NCBI RefSeq assembly: GCF_000312365.2
Contig: NZ_HG003686.1
Coordinates: 820,538 to 884,537 of the forward strand
Direction of reading: 5' to 3'
DNA: 64,000 nucleotides
Origin: Anaerococcus provencensis
GTDB lineage: Bacteria > Bacillota > Clostridia > Tissierellales > Peptoniphilaceae
Shown here: piece by piece, positions 41,333-49,906 of the stretch
Layout: every line of letters starts with the position of its first letter
How positions within the stretch are numbered: the stretch's first letter is position 1
Translations under genes and position numbers: made by a program
Notes under the pieces: generated by a model
Told to the model about the DNA's origin: nothing
The model's input: the letters and a program-made list of their open reading frames with translations, nothing else
The model's database searches: none

Positions 41333-43073
41333 TACAGATAAACAAGTAAGAAATTTGCTTAAAAATTATGCCTTAAATGAAAAAACGTCCTTTATCAAAG
41401 GTTTCGTGCTTTCGCTTTTAAATACAATATTGCAACTACTATCACCACTAATTATAGGTTACATTATAAATAATCTTTTGAAAAAAGGTATAACAAGTGC
41501 TGATTTTGCAAATATAATCAAATATTTGATACTGTATTTTTTAGTTAATATGATTGCTAGCCTATTTTTAAATAGAGCTTTTATTACTTTTCAAATTGCA
41601 TCAAATGATATAGCTTATCAAATGCAAAATGATGTATATAATAAGGTCAATTCTTTTCCAATAGCCTATTTTGATAACCTACCAGCAGGAAAAATATCAT
41701 CTAGAATTACTAATGATACTAATAAAGTAAAAATGCTTTTTAAGCTAATAATAACAGATATTACAACATCTATGATTCTTGCTGTGGGGCTTGGGATTAC
41801 AATATTTATTACAAACCCAATTGCTGGTTTAATGTTAATACCTTTAGCTCCTATCATATATATAATCTATAAGTCCTACACTTCTTACACGCGAAAATAT
41901 ACTGGAGAGATTAGGAAAAATACATCTGAAATTAATGCTCAGATTAATGAGTATATACAAAATATGGAAGTTATCCAAGTATTTAATAAGGAGGATTATA
42001 TAAAAGATAAATTCGATGAGACTAATAATCATATATTCTCATTATCTAGTGAACTTGCCAAAATAAGGTCCTATTCAGGTTATAGAGCAATGGATATAGT
42101 TTCTTACTTGGCATCATTAATAATTTTGGTTTATTTTGGTTTAGGTCAAATCACTGATTATTACTCAGTAAGCATTGGTGGTTTATATGTGATTTTTGAA
42201 TACACATCTAGATTGTTTAATGAAATAAGATTTATAATAATGAGAGTTGGAGAAGTGAATGAATCAATGGCTAGTGCCAGCCATATTTTTGAAATATTAA
42301 AGTTGGAAAGCCAGGAAGAATTATTTGATACAATTGACGATATCAACCAAAAAATAACATTTGATGATGTGAGATTCTCTTACACAGAAGGCGAAGAAGT
42401 TATAAAAGGAATCTCATTTGATGTCAATGCAGGTGAATCAGTAGCTTTTGTTGGTCAAACTGGTTCTGGTAAATCGACATTAATTAACCTATTATTAAAT
42501 TTCTACTCTCCCCAATCTGGTAAAATCACAATAGGGGATAAGGATATATCAAAGGTCAATAGAGATGATCTAAGACGTGATATGGCTGTAGTACTTCAAG
42601 ATGCCTTCCTATTTAAAGGGGATATTAGCGAAAATATATCTTTAGGATATGAATATAGCGACAAAGAAATTAAAGGTGCCCTTAGGGCAGTAGGGGGAGA
42701 TAGGTTAATAAATAAAGGAATCCACACTCAAGTTATGGAAGGTGGATCAAACTTATCCCAAGGAGAGAAACAACTTATAAGTTTTGCAAGAGCCTATATA
42801 AGAAATCCTAAAATATTAATTCTTGATGAAGCTACTAGTAATATAGATACTGAGACAGAAGCTATAATTCAGCAAGGTATTGAAAAGTTAAAAGAAAATA
42901 GAACAACTTTTATAATAGCTCATAGACTTTCTACTATTAAGGATGTAGATAATATAATTGTATTATCTCATGGAAGAATCGTAGAAATGGGAGATCACAA
43001 CAAACTTATGACATCTTCTGGCTATTATAAAGAAATGTATAACAAGCAAATGAAAGAAAATTATAGTCTCTAA
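41325..43073 (+). CDS. ABC exporter half-transporter, catalytic-site subunit
   Basis: A 582-residue partner of the preceding half-transporter. Walker A is GQTGSGKSTL and Walker B LILDEATSNID keeps the catalytic Glu, but the signature is altered to NLSQGEKQL. This is the complementary asymmetry expected in a heterodimer with one weak ATP site. The ATG at 41325 follows GGAGGT and overlaps the first gene by 8 bases. Drug or lipid export is likely; the substrate cannot be read. Confidence 0.9.
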   Translation: MTNTDKQVRNLLKNYALNEKTSFIKGFVLSLLNTILQLLSPLIIGYIINNLLKKGITSADFANIIKYLILYFLVNMIASLFLNRAFITFQIASNDIAYQMQNDVYNKVNSFPIAYFDNLPAGKISSRITNDTNKVKMLFKLIITDITTSMILAVGLGITIFITNPIAGLMLIPLAPIIYIIYKSYTSYTRKYTGEIRKNTSEINAQINEYIQNMEVIQVFNKEDYIKDKFDETNNHIFSLSSELAKIRSYSGYRAMDIVSYLASLIILVYFGLGQITDYYSVSIGGLYVIFEYTSRLFNEIRFIIMRVGEVNESMASASHIFEILKLESQEELFDTIDDINQKITFDDVRFSYTEGEEVIKGISFDVNAGESVAFVGQTGSGKSTLINLLLNFYSPQSGKITIGDKDISKVNRDDLRRDMAVVLQDAFLFKGDISENISLGYEYSDKEIKGALRAVGGDRLINKGIHTQVMEGGSNLSQGEKQLISFARAYIRNPKILILDEATSNIDTETEAIIQQGIEKLKENRTTFIIAHRLSTIKDVDNIIVLSHGRIVEMGDHNKLMTSSGYYKEMYNKQMKENYSL

Positions 43074-43096
43074 TTTTATTAGAGGCTATTTATTTT
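43064..43096 (+). terminator. Terminator of the ABC exporter genes
   Basis: Stem TAGTCTCTAA / TTAGAGGCTA with loop TTTTA, followed by TTTATTTT. It begins within the last codons and includes the stop. Confidence 0.8.
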
Positions 43097-43124
43097 GCTA
43101 ATAAAAATCATTTTATGGTATAAT
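43095..43124 (+). promoter_or_regulatory. Promoter of rny
   Basis: A perfect TATAAT (43119-43124) with an extended TGG directly before it and TTGCTA (43095-43100) 18 bases upstream. Confidence 0.65.
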
Positions 43125-43173
43125 TATAAAGGAATGTAAATTCCAAGTAAAATTTTATAGGAGGTGATAATAA

Positions 43174-44715
43174 ATGGATAATCCAGTTGTTATAATCATT
43201 ACTGTCGCCTTCGTATTGTTAGCTTTTATTTTAGGCTTCATATATCATAAAGTAACTAGTGAAAAAAAGATAGGCGCTGCAGATGCCTTAAGTCGCCAAA
43301 TCATCGAAGATGCTAATAAACAAGCAGAAACTTTAAGACGTGAAACTCTTAAAGAAGCAAAAGATGAAATATCTAAAATCAAATTAGAAAATGATAGGAA
43401 GTTAAACAAACGTTCTAATGAATTAGATAAAAAAGAATCACGTTTGTTTAAAAAAGAGGAAAGTCTTGACAATAGAGCTTTATTGATTGACAAAAAGGCT
43501 GATCAGATCTCTAGCGATCAGAAGAGGTTAAAACAAAAAGAAGACAGCATTGATAAACTGATTGAACAACAACAGTTAGAATTGCAAAATATCGCAGGTC
43601 TCACAAACAACGAAGCTAAAGAAATTATACTAGAAAATGTCAAAAACGAAACAATTCACGAAACAGCAAAACTAATCAAAGAAAGTGAAGAACGAATAAA
43701 ATCTGAAAGCAAAAAAATTGCAACAGAAATACTTGCGACTACTATACAAAGATATGCTGCAGAACAAGTAGCTGAAAATACTGTATCAGTAGTGTCTCTT
43801 CCCAATGATGAGATGAAAGGTAGAATTATCGGACGTGAAGGTAGAAATATTAGGGCCTTCGAACAATTATCAGGAGTTGACTTAATAATAGATGATACAC
43901 CTGAAGCGGTAGTTATATCATCCTTTGAACCAGTTAGACGTGAAATTGCAAAAGTAGCACTAGAAAGATTGATTCAAGATGGCCGTATAAACCCGTCAAG
44001 AATTGAAGAAACACTTCAAAAAGCTGAAGAAGAAGTTGAACAAAGAATCATAGAAGATGGTGAAGAAGCTGCTGAAGCTGCAGGAGTTCATAACCTACAT
44101 CCACAACTTATTAGAATGGTTGGTAAGATGAAGTTTAGAACCAGCTATGGTCAAAATGTTATGAAGCACTCAGTTGAAGTAGCTAATCTTGCAGGAATGC
44201 TTGCTGAAGAAATTGGTGCAGACGCGCAAACAGCAAGACGTGGCGGACTTCTACATGACATAGGTAAATCTATAGATCAAGAAGTAGCAGGAACTCATAT
44301 AGAACTAGGTGTAGATGCAGCAACCAGATATGGTGAAAACAAGTATGTTATAAATGCTATCCAATCACACCATGGTGAAGTTGAGCCAAATTGTGTAGAA
44401 TCTATATTAGTTCAAACGGCGGATACGATATCTGCTGCCAGACCTGGTGCTAGACGAGAATGCTTAGAAAATTATATTAGAAGATTAGAATCTCTTGAAG
44501 AGATAGCTAATTCATATCAAGGAATTGAAAAATCATTTGCTTTACAAGCTGGTAGAGAACTTAGAATAATGGTTAAACCAGAAAAAATAACAGATGATGA
44601 AATGATTGTAGTTGCTAGAGAGATTGCAAAAAGAATTGAAGATGAATTAGAATATCCAGGAGAAATAAAAGTAAATGTTCTTAGAGAATCAAATGCGATA
44701 GAATATGCAAGATAA
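43174..44715 (+). CDS. rny: Ribonuclease Y
   Basis: A 513-residue membrane-anchored endoribonuclease that starts mRNA decay. One N-terminal membrane helix ([18 protein letters not shown]) is followed by a long charged coiled coil to about residue 200, a KH domain ([15 protein letters not shown]), and an HD domain with [11 protein letters not shown] near residue 360. AGGAGGTG is the ribosome site. It has its own promoter and terminator. RNase J in the same window would be its partner in decay. Confidence 0.97.
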   Translation: MDNPVVIIITVAFVLLAFILGFIYHKVTSEKKIGAADALSRQIIEDANKQAETLRRETLKEAKDEISKIKLENDRKLNKRSNELDKKESRLFKKEESLDNRALLIDKKADQISSDQKRLKQKEDSIDKLIEQQQLELQNIAGLTNNEAKEIILENVKNETIHETAKLIKESEERIKSESKKIATEILATTIQRYAAEQVAENTVSVVSLPNDEMKGRIIGREGRNIRAFEQLSGVDLIIDDTPEAVVISSFEPVRREIAKVALERLIQDGRINPSRIEETLQKAEEEVEQRIIEDGEEAAEAAGVHNLHPQLIRMVGKMKFRTSYGQNVMKHSVEVANLAGMLAEEIGADAQTARRGGLLHDIGKSIDQEVAGTHIELGVDAATRYGENKYVINAIQSHHGEVEPNCVESILVQTADTISAARPGARRECLENYIRRLESLEEIANSYQGIEKSFALQAGRELRIMVKPEKITDDEMIVVAREIAKRIEDELEYPGEIKVNVLRESNAIEYAR

Positions 44716-44735
44716 TTATTAAAAGTAATTATGAC

Positions 44736-44763
44736 AAACTGCCATTATTTGGTGGCAGTTTTT
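44736..44763 (+). terminator. Terminator of rny
   Basis: A 9-bp stem (AAACTGCCA / TGGCAGTTT) with an eight-base loop ends in a run of five T. Confidence 0.9.
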
Positions 44764-44795
44764 AATTGCTATAAAAGTGAAAAAAAGAGAGAGGC

Positions 44796-44851
44796 TTGTA
44801 AATATAAATTATTGCACAAAATAATAATTTTGTGCAATAATTGTAAATATA
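44796..44851. repeat. Perfect 36-base inverted repeat flanked by 11-base direct repeats
   Basis: Arms at 44807-44822 and 44827-44842 are perfect complements over 16 bases with a 4-base centre. Read differently, it is 13-8-13, the geometry of lox-type sites. TTGTAAATATA occurs directly before it (44796-44806) and at its end (44841-44851). The right copy also supplies the -35 of the recombinase promoter. It has no T-run, so it is not a simple terminator. Confidence 0.75.
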
Positions 44852-44868
44852 TAAAATATCAGTACAAT
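44841..44868 (+). promoter_or_regulatory. Promoter of the tyrosine recombinase gene
   Basis: TTGTAA (44841-44846) and TACAAT (44863-44868) are 16 bases apart. The -35 overlaps the end of the inverted repeat, so a protein bound there would affect transcription. Confidence 0.55.
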
Positions 44869-44909
44869 AATATTATGAAAACTATAATTTATGCTATTTG
44901 GAGCAATTT

Positions 44910-45890
44910 ATGAATCAACCAATACTACTTATAGACTATTTAAATTTCTTAAAATCAATTCGAGGTCTATCTCCCAATACAATTAAAGAATACGGATATG
45001 ATTTAGAAGTGTTTTTCAAATATCAAATTCTAAGAAAAGTTTATTATGGAGATCAAAGCTCATTTGAAAAAGAATTTAAAGATAAAGATATGAAAAAAAT
45101 AATTGATGCCAAATTCTTATCTAGTCTTACTATAGCTGATTTTTATGCTTATCTATCATATCTAGATAATGAAAAAAACGACAACCCTACTACTAGATCT
45201 AGGAAGATTTCAGCTATAAAGTCTTTTTATAAGTATCTATACCAAGAGATTGAAGTTATTGATGAGAATATAACTGAAAAGCTTAGAAATCCCAAAATCA
45301 GCCAAAGACAACCCGTCTACCTCACTTTAGATGAGACAGAAAGATTATTATCTGTAGTTAACACTGAGAAAAATGACTTTTTAAGGGCGCGTGATTTAGC
45401 CATTATATTCACTTTTCTTACAACTGGAATGCGATTATCTGAGTTAGTATCAATAAATGTGTCAGATATAGAAAATGATCATTTCAAAATAATTGGAAAA
45501 GGAAATAAAGAAAGGACAATCTATTTAACTGAAAACGCTCTAAAATTAATTCACCATTATTTAAAAATTAGAAATGAATATTTGGATGGTATGTATATAG
45601 AAGCTCTCTTCATATCTACAAGAAAAAAAAGAATTTCTAATAGAGCTGTCCAATCTACCATAGAAAAATACCTTAATAAGGCTGGATTTGATACCTCCTT
45701 GTACTCTACCCACAAATTAAGGCACACAGCTGCAACTTTGATGTATAAGTATGGCAATGTAGATATAAGGGCTCTAAAAGATATACTAGGACATACAAAT
45801 ATTTCAACAACTCAAATTTACACCCACTTAGATGATGAAGACCTTAAGGATGCTGTAAATAAGAATCCGCTTTCAAAATTAGACCTTTAG
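44910..45890 (+). CDS. Tyrosine recombinase, XerC/XerD-like
   Basis: A 326-residue integrase-family enzyme. The N-terminal SAM-like domain contains RGLSPNTIKEYGYDLEVFF. The catalytic set is complete: Arg in TTGMRLSEL, Lys in GKGNKERT, HKLRHT, LGHTNIS and the Tyr in TQIYTHL. It resembles chromosomal XerC/D more than phage integrases; which of the two cannot be decided. The ATG at 44910 follows TTGGAG by 6 bases. It is a single gene with a striking repeat upstream and a terminator downstream. Confidence 0.9.
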   Translation: MNQPILLIDYLNFLKSIRGLSPNTIKEYGYDLEVFFKYQILRKVYYGDQSSFEKEFKDKDMKKIIDAKFLSSLTIADFYAYLSYLDNEKNDNPTTRSRKISAIKSFYKYLYQEIEVIDENITEKLRNPKISQRQPVYLTLDETERLLSVVNTEKNDFLRARDLAIIFTFLTTGMRLSELVSINVSDIENDHFKIIGKGNKERTIYLTENALKLIHHYLKIRNEYLDGMYIEALFISTRKKRISNRAVQSTIEKYLNKAGFDTSLYSTHKLRHTAATLMYKYGNVDIRALKDILGHTNISTTQIYTHLDDEDLKDAVNKNPLSKLDL

Positions 45891-45893
45891 ATA

Positions 45894-45929
45894 AAAAATC
45901 AAGGGTACCTATATGTATCCTTGATTTTT
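45894..45929. terminator. Bidirectional terminator, recombinase / methionine gamma-lyase-like gene
   Basis: An 11-bp stem (AAAAATCAAGG / CCTTGATTTTT) encloses a 14-base loop. T-runs lie on both sides. It overlaps the stop of the minus-strand gene. Confidence 0.88.
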
Positions 45930-47186
45930 AAAACGGCTTAAAACGAGTTTTAGAGCGAGCTTTCCATGGTAATAATTTAATCCACCTTGTAGATATGCAA
46001 TATATGGACTTCTTAGTGGACCATCTGCAGAAAGTTCTGATGTTGATCCTTCTACAAAACCACCAGCAGCCATAATCACAGGATCTTCATATCCTGGCAT
46101 TGGAAATGGTTCTGGAATTAAATTTGAATCAACTGTAGAAGCTTCTTGTATAGCCTTACAAAATGTGATGACCTTATCTGGATCTCCAAATTTTATCGCT
46201 TGAACTACATCGCTTTGAGGATCTCCGATTTTAGGGATAACTTCATAACCTAGTTCGTTAAATACTTTTCCGAATAACATTCCTACTTTTATGGCTTCTT
46301 TAACAATTTGTGGCGCAAAATATAAGCCCTGTAAGACATATCTAGTTGTACCAAAACTTAAGCCTTCGTCCTTGCCAATTCCTGGTGCTGTTAAGGTATT
46401 TGAGCAGTACTCTATCAAATCTTTTTTACCCACAATATAACCGCCAGTTATAGCTATGCCGCCACCAAGATTTTTAATCAAGGATCCAGCTAATATATCT
46501 GCACCAACCTCTATTGGCTCTTTATCTTCAGTAAACTCGCCATAACAATTATCCACAAAAATAATAGTTTCAGGATTTGCTTTTCTAATTTCTATTATAG
46601 CTTTTTCAATTTCTTCTATTGTAAAGGCGCGTCTTTGAGTATATCCAGTAGATCTTTGAATTAGTGCTAATTTAGTATTTTTATCGACAATTTTGTGAAT
46701 ATTTTGATAATCAATTTGATTATTTTCATCTAGGCTCAGTTTTTCATAAGAAATTCCTTTTGAGATTAAATTACCTTTCTTATTACCTACAATCCCTATA
46801 ACTTGTTGCATAGTATCGTAAGGATCATCAGTTATTGCTACCATTTTATCCCCGTAGTTTAATAAAGCAAATAGAACCAAAGATAAGGCGTGGGTCCCTG
46901 CAACAATGCTTGGTCTTACTAAAGCGTCTTCAGCTTTAAAAATATCAGCATATATCTCTTCTAACTTTTCCCTACCAGTATCAGCGTAACCGTATCCAGT
47001 TGCACTTATAAAATCTTGAGTATTAAGATTATTTTTATTGAATGCTTTCAATACCTTAAGTTGGTTAAATTCGGCTATTTCTTCTAGTTTATTAAAATCT
47101 TCACTTAAGCTTATTTGGGCTTTGGCAATCATATCATCAAATGAGTCATCTATATTATAATGACTATATATTTCGTTAAAATTCAT
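45909..47186 (-). CDS. Methionine gamma-lyase family protein (YnbB / aluminium-resistance family)
   Basis: A 425-residue PLP-dependent enzyme of the group often named aluminium resistance or methionine gamma-lyase family. FISATGYGYADTGREKLEEIYA, the GTHALS loop, IFVDNCYGEF and a likely PLP lysine in AGSLIKNLGGG are visible. The true reaction is not settled for this family. It overlaps miaA by 11 bases at the end of the mutS-mutL-miaA operon, an order shared with other Firmicutes. Confidence 0.85.
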   Translation of the reverse strand: MNFNEIYSHYNIDDSFDDMIAKAQISLSEDFNKLEEIAEFNQLKVLKAFNKNNLNTQDFISATGYGYADTGREKLEEIYADIFKAEDALVRPSIVAGTHALSLVLFALLNYGDKMVAITDDPYDTMQQVIGIVGNKKGNLISKGISYEKLSLDENNQIDYQNIHKIVDKNTKLALIQRSTGYTQRRAFTIEEIEKAIIEIRKANPETIIFVDNCYGEFTEDKEPIEVGADILAGSLIKNLGGGIAITGGYIVGKKDLIEYCSNTLTAPGIGKDEGLSFGTTRYVLQGLYFAPQIVKEAIKVGMLFGKVFNELGYEVIPKIGDPQSDVVQAIKFGDPDKVITFCKAIQEASTVDSNLIPEPFPMPGYEDPVIMAAGGFVEGSTSELSADGPLRSPYIAYLQGGLNYYHGKLALKLVLSRFKNQGYI

Positions 47187-48123
47187 AAGTATCCTTAATT
47201 GTACTAATAATTATATCGCTAGCATCATTTTTACTTAGATTATCCATAATAATTTCATGAGCAAAATTATAATTTAGGTATCTTTTCATCCATGTTACTT
47301 GTCTTTTTGCGTAGTGTCTTGTATTTTTTTGTATCAAATCTATAAGTTCATCAATATCTATTTCTTCTTTTATAAAAGGAAAGATTTCCTTATAACCAAT
47401 TGCTGCCATGGATTGGGAGTTTTCATCTAGCTTATAGGTTTTAACTACGTTTACAAATTCTTCTATTAAACCTTCTGAAATCATTTCTATAACTCTATTA
47501 TTAATATTTTCATAAAGCTCAGATCTGTCTTTAAAATTTAAGAAGAATAAAATTGGATCAACTTTTTCATTTAATACTTTTTCACCGCTTCTTACATCAG
47601 AAGGCTTTTTGCCTGTTAGTTCATAGATTTCAAGGGACCTAATTATCCTATTTCTTTCGTTTTCGTGGTATTTATCTGCTGTTATGGGATCAATATTCTT
47701 AAGTTTATCATATAAATATGAGTTCCCTTTATTATCAGCGATTGATTCTAGTTCATTTCTTAGATCAGAATCTCTAGGAGTTGCCCCATAATTCATATCA
47801 AATAAAATAGAATCTATATAAAATCCAGTACCTCCGGTAAGTATTGGAATATGTCCATCGTCATTAATTTGATGAATCAACAATCTTGCCTTTGATGAGA
47901 AATCTTCCACAGTGAAGTTTTCATTTGGATCAATCACATCAATTAAATGATGATTTATGCCGTAAGTTTGATCTATTTTATTTGTTCCTATGTTCATATC
48001 TTTATAAATTTGCTGGCTATCGGCAGATATTATTTGCCCACTAAAAGCCTTGGCAACATTTATTGCTATATCACTTTTACCACTAGCAGTAGGTCCTGTT
48101 ATTATAATTAGTTTATCTTTCAA
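47176..48123 (-). CDS. miaA: tRNA dimethylallyltransferase MiaA
   Basis: A 315-residue enzyme that adds an isopentenyl group to A37 of tRNAs reading UNN codons. The P-loop GPTASGKSDIA starts at residue 9, followed by ISADSQQIYKDMNIGT, TGGTGFY and QNTRHYAKRQVTW. It overlaps mutL by 11 bases. No hfq follows, unlike in Bacillus. Confidence 0.95.
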   Translation of the reverse strand: MKDKLIIITGPTASGKSDIAINVAKAFSGQIISADSQQIYKDMNIGTNKIDQTYGINHHLIDVIDPNENFTVEDFSSKARLLIHQINDDGHIPILTGGTGFYIDSILFDMNYGATPRDSDLRNELESIADNKGNSYLYDKLKNIDPITADKYHENERNRIIRSLEIYELTGKKPSDVRSGEKVLNEKVDPILFFLNFKDRSELYENINNRVIEMISEGLIEEFVNVVKTYKLDENSQSMAAIGYKEIFPFIKEEIDIDELIDLIQKNTRHYAKRQVTWMKRYLNYNFAHEIIMDNLSKNDASDIIISTIKDTYEF

Positions 48124-49906
48124 AATATCTCTCCAAATCTTTGTCAGTCAATTCTATAATAATTGCTTTCCCATCATAAGTTTTGTATGGATTGTCAAGA
48201 TTTAATAGGTCATCAAGATATTTTCTAGCTTCGATTTCCCCAAGCTTGTTACCTTTTCTAAATGATTTAGACTTGATATATTTCCTTATATTTTTATAGA
48301 ATATATCTCCCCTATCTTGTAAATCCAGATCTAACAAATCATAAAAGAAATTACCATAAGTATCATTATCAAACAATTGAGGAATAGATCTAATTAGCAC
48401 TTTATCTTCGGCAATTAAGTCAATATCAAAACCCAAGCTCAATAGATCATCTCTTTTGTCAATAAATTTCAATTTATCATTAGCTTTTAGATTAATTACA
48501 ATCGGCTCTAATAATAATTGTTGACTAACAGCACCATCTTCTAACTCTTTTATAAAATTATTGTAAAGTATTGCTTCATCAGCCCTCCTATTATCTACAA
48601 GAATAATATTGCCATTAGAGCAAGCAAATAAGGAATATCTTGAAAACATGCTTGTAAGATATGAATATGATTTTTCCTCAGTAAAGGAGATGGCGTCAAA
48701 ATCCTTAGATGGCAGTTTGTAATTATCGTGACTCTCAAGTTTTTTCTCATCAACTTCGTATAGTTTTTTATCTTTATTTTCAAAAAAATTATTTTCTTCA
48801 TAGGAAGACTTATTTTCCTTTACAACAGAAGAATTTTGATATTTTTCTAAGACACTAGCATAATCACTAAAATCTAATAAAGAATTATCCTTATTTTCAT
48901 CAATAGTAATCTTATTTGGATACATATTTTCTGATAGAGATTTATAAGTACATTCCCTAAGCAAGGATAATAAGTCATCTTCATAAATAAACTTTATGGT
49001 CCTTTTGTTAGGATGAACATTTATATCTAGATTCTTTGGATTGGTGCTAATAAATAAAAATAAAGCCGGAAATCTCCCGTTAGGAATATAAGTTCTATAT
49101 TCATTCTCAATTGTATTAATGATTAAAGGACTATCAACAAGTCTATTATTAACATATAGATATTGGAGTGACCTAGATGCTCTGTAATAGTTTGAGCTTG
49201 AGATAAATCCTTTTATGCTATAGATTTCATTGCTTGCATCTATTTCTATCAGTTCATCCTTTAGATTATCATCTAGTAAATTATAAATTCTAAGTTCAAG
49301 TGATTCGTTAGCTGATGTTTTAAATTCTAATCTATCATCTTTTATATACTTAAATCCTATGCTATTATAACCTAAGGCCAAAGAATACATCAATTTAGTA
49401 ATGGCGTTTGACTCGGCTAGATCAGATTTCAAAAATTTATATCTAGCAGGTAGATTAGCAAATATATTTAATACTTCTATACTTGTACCAGTATTTGTCG
49501 CAATTGAAGATTCATTAATCTTGTTATTTGTAAACTCTATTTTGCTACCAATATTAGCATCAGAAGTTTTTGTAATGGCTCTCACATTTGCGACACTGAC
49601 TATAGTGGATAAGGCTTCACCCCTAAAACCTAGAGAGTAAATATAATATAAATCTTCAAAATGTACAATTTTTGAAGTGGTATGTTTTTCAAAGGCAAGT
49701 TTTAGGTCATCTTTAGCTATGCCACTTCCGTCATCAGTAACACGTATATAGGTTTTTCCGCCATTTTTTATTTCAACTGTAATATTTTTTGCCTTAGCAT
49801 CTATTGAATTCTCTACTAGTTCTTTTACAACAGAAAAAGGTGATTCAATCACCTCTCCTGCTGCTATTTGTTCTATTGTATATTGGTCTAATTTTCTAAT
49901 AGGCAT
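48113..49906 (-). CDS. mutL: DNA mismatch repair protein MutL, endonuclease motifs degenerate
   Basis: A 597-residue MutL. The GHKL ATPase half is normal: ELVENSIDAKA, DDGSGI, GFRGEALSTI. The C-terminal half keeps the fold but loses the zinc/endonuclease motifs. The DQHA...E...E site reads VDNRRADEAILYN. The ACK/ACR site reads KSFRKGNK. The CPHGRP site reads YKTYDGKA. The final FxR (YFER) remains. Bacteria without MutH normally rely on these residues for nicking, so this MutL may not cut DNA. It is coupled to mutS (TAATG type) and miaA. Confidence 0.92.
   Translation of the reverse strand: MPIRKLDQYTIEQIAAGEVIESPFSVVKELVENSIDAKAKNITVEIKNGGKTYIRVTDDGSGIAKDDLKLAFEKHTTSKIVHFEDLYYIYSLGFRGEALSTIVSVANVRAITKTSDANIGSKIEFTNNKINESSIATNTGTSIEVLNIFANLPARYKFLKSDLAESNAITKLMYSLALGYNSIGFKYIKDDRLEFKTSANESLELRIYNLLDDNLKDELIEIDASNEIYSIKGFISSSNYYRASRSLQYLYVNNRLVDSPLIINTIENEYRTYIPNGRFPALFLFISTNPKNLDINVHPNKRTIKFIYEDDLLSLLRECTYKSLSENMYPNKITIDENKDNSLLDFSDYASVLEKYQNSSVVKENKSSYEENNFFENKDKKLYEVDEKKLESHDNYKLPSKDFDAISFTEEKSYSYLTSMFSRYSLFACSNGNIILVDNRRADEAILYNNFIKELEDGAVSQQLLLEPIVINLKANDKLKFIDKRDDLLSLGFDIDLIAEDKVLIRSIPQLFDNDTYGNFFYDLLDLDLQDRGDIFYKNIRKYIKSKSFRKGNKLGEIEARKYLDDLLNLDNPYKTYDGKAIIIELTDKDLERYFER

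Noticed and set aside
44807..44842. Inverted repeat as a second rny terminator
   Set aside because: No T-run follows either arm, and a standard terminator already lies upstream.
44731..44913. 60-codon open frame between rny and the recombinase
   Set aside because: It starts inside the rny terminator and runs through the inverted repeat, has no ribosome site and an odd composition.
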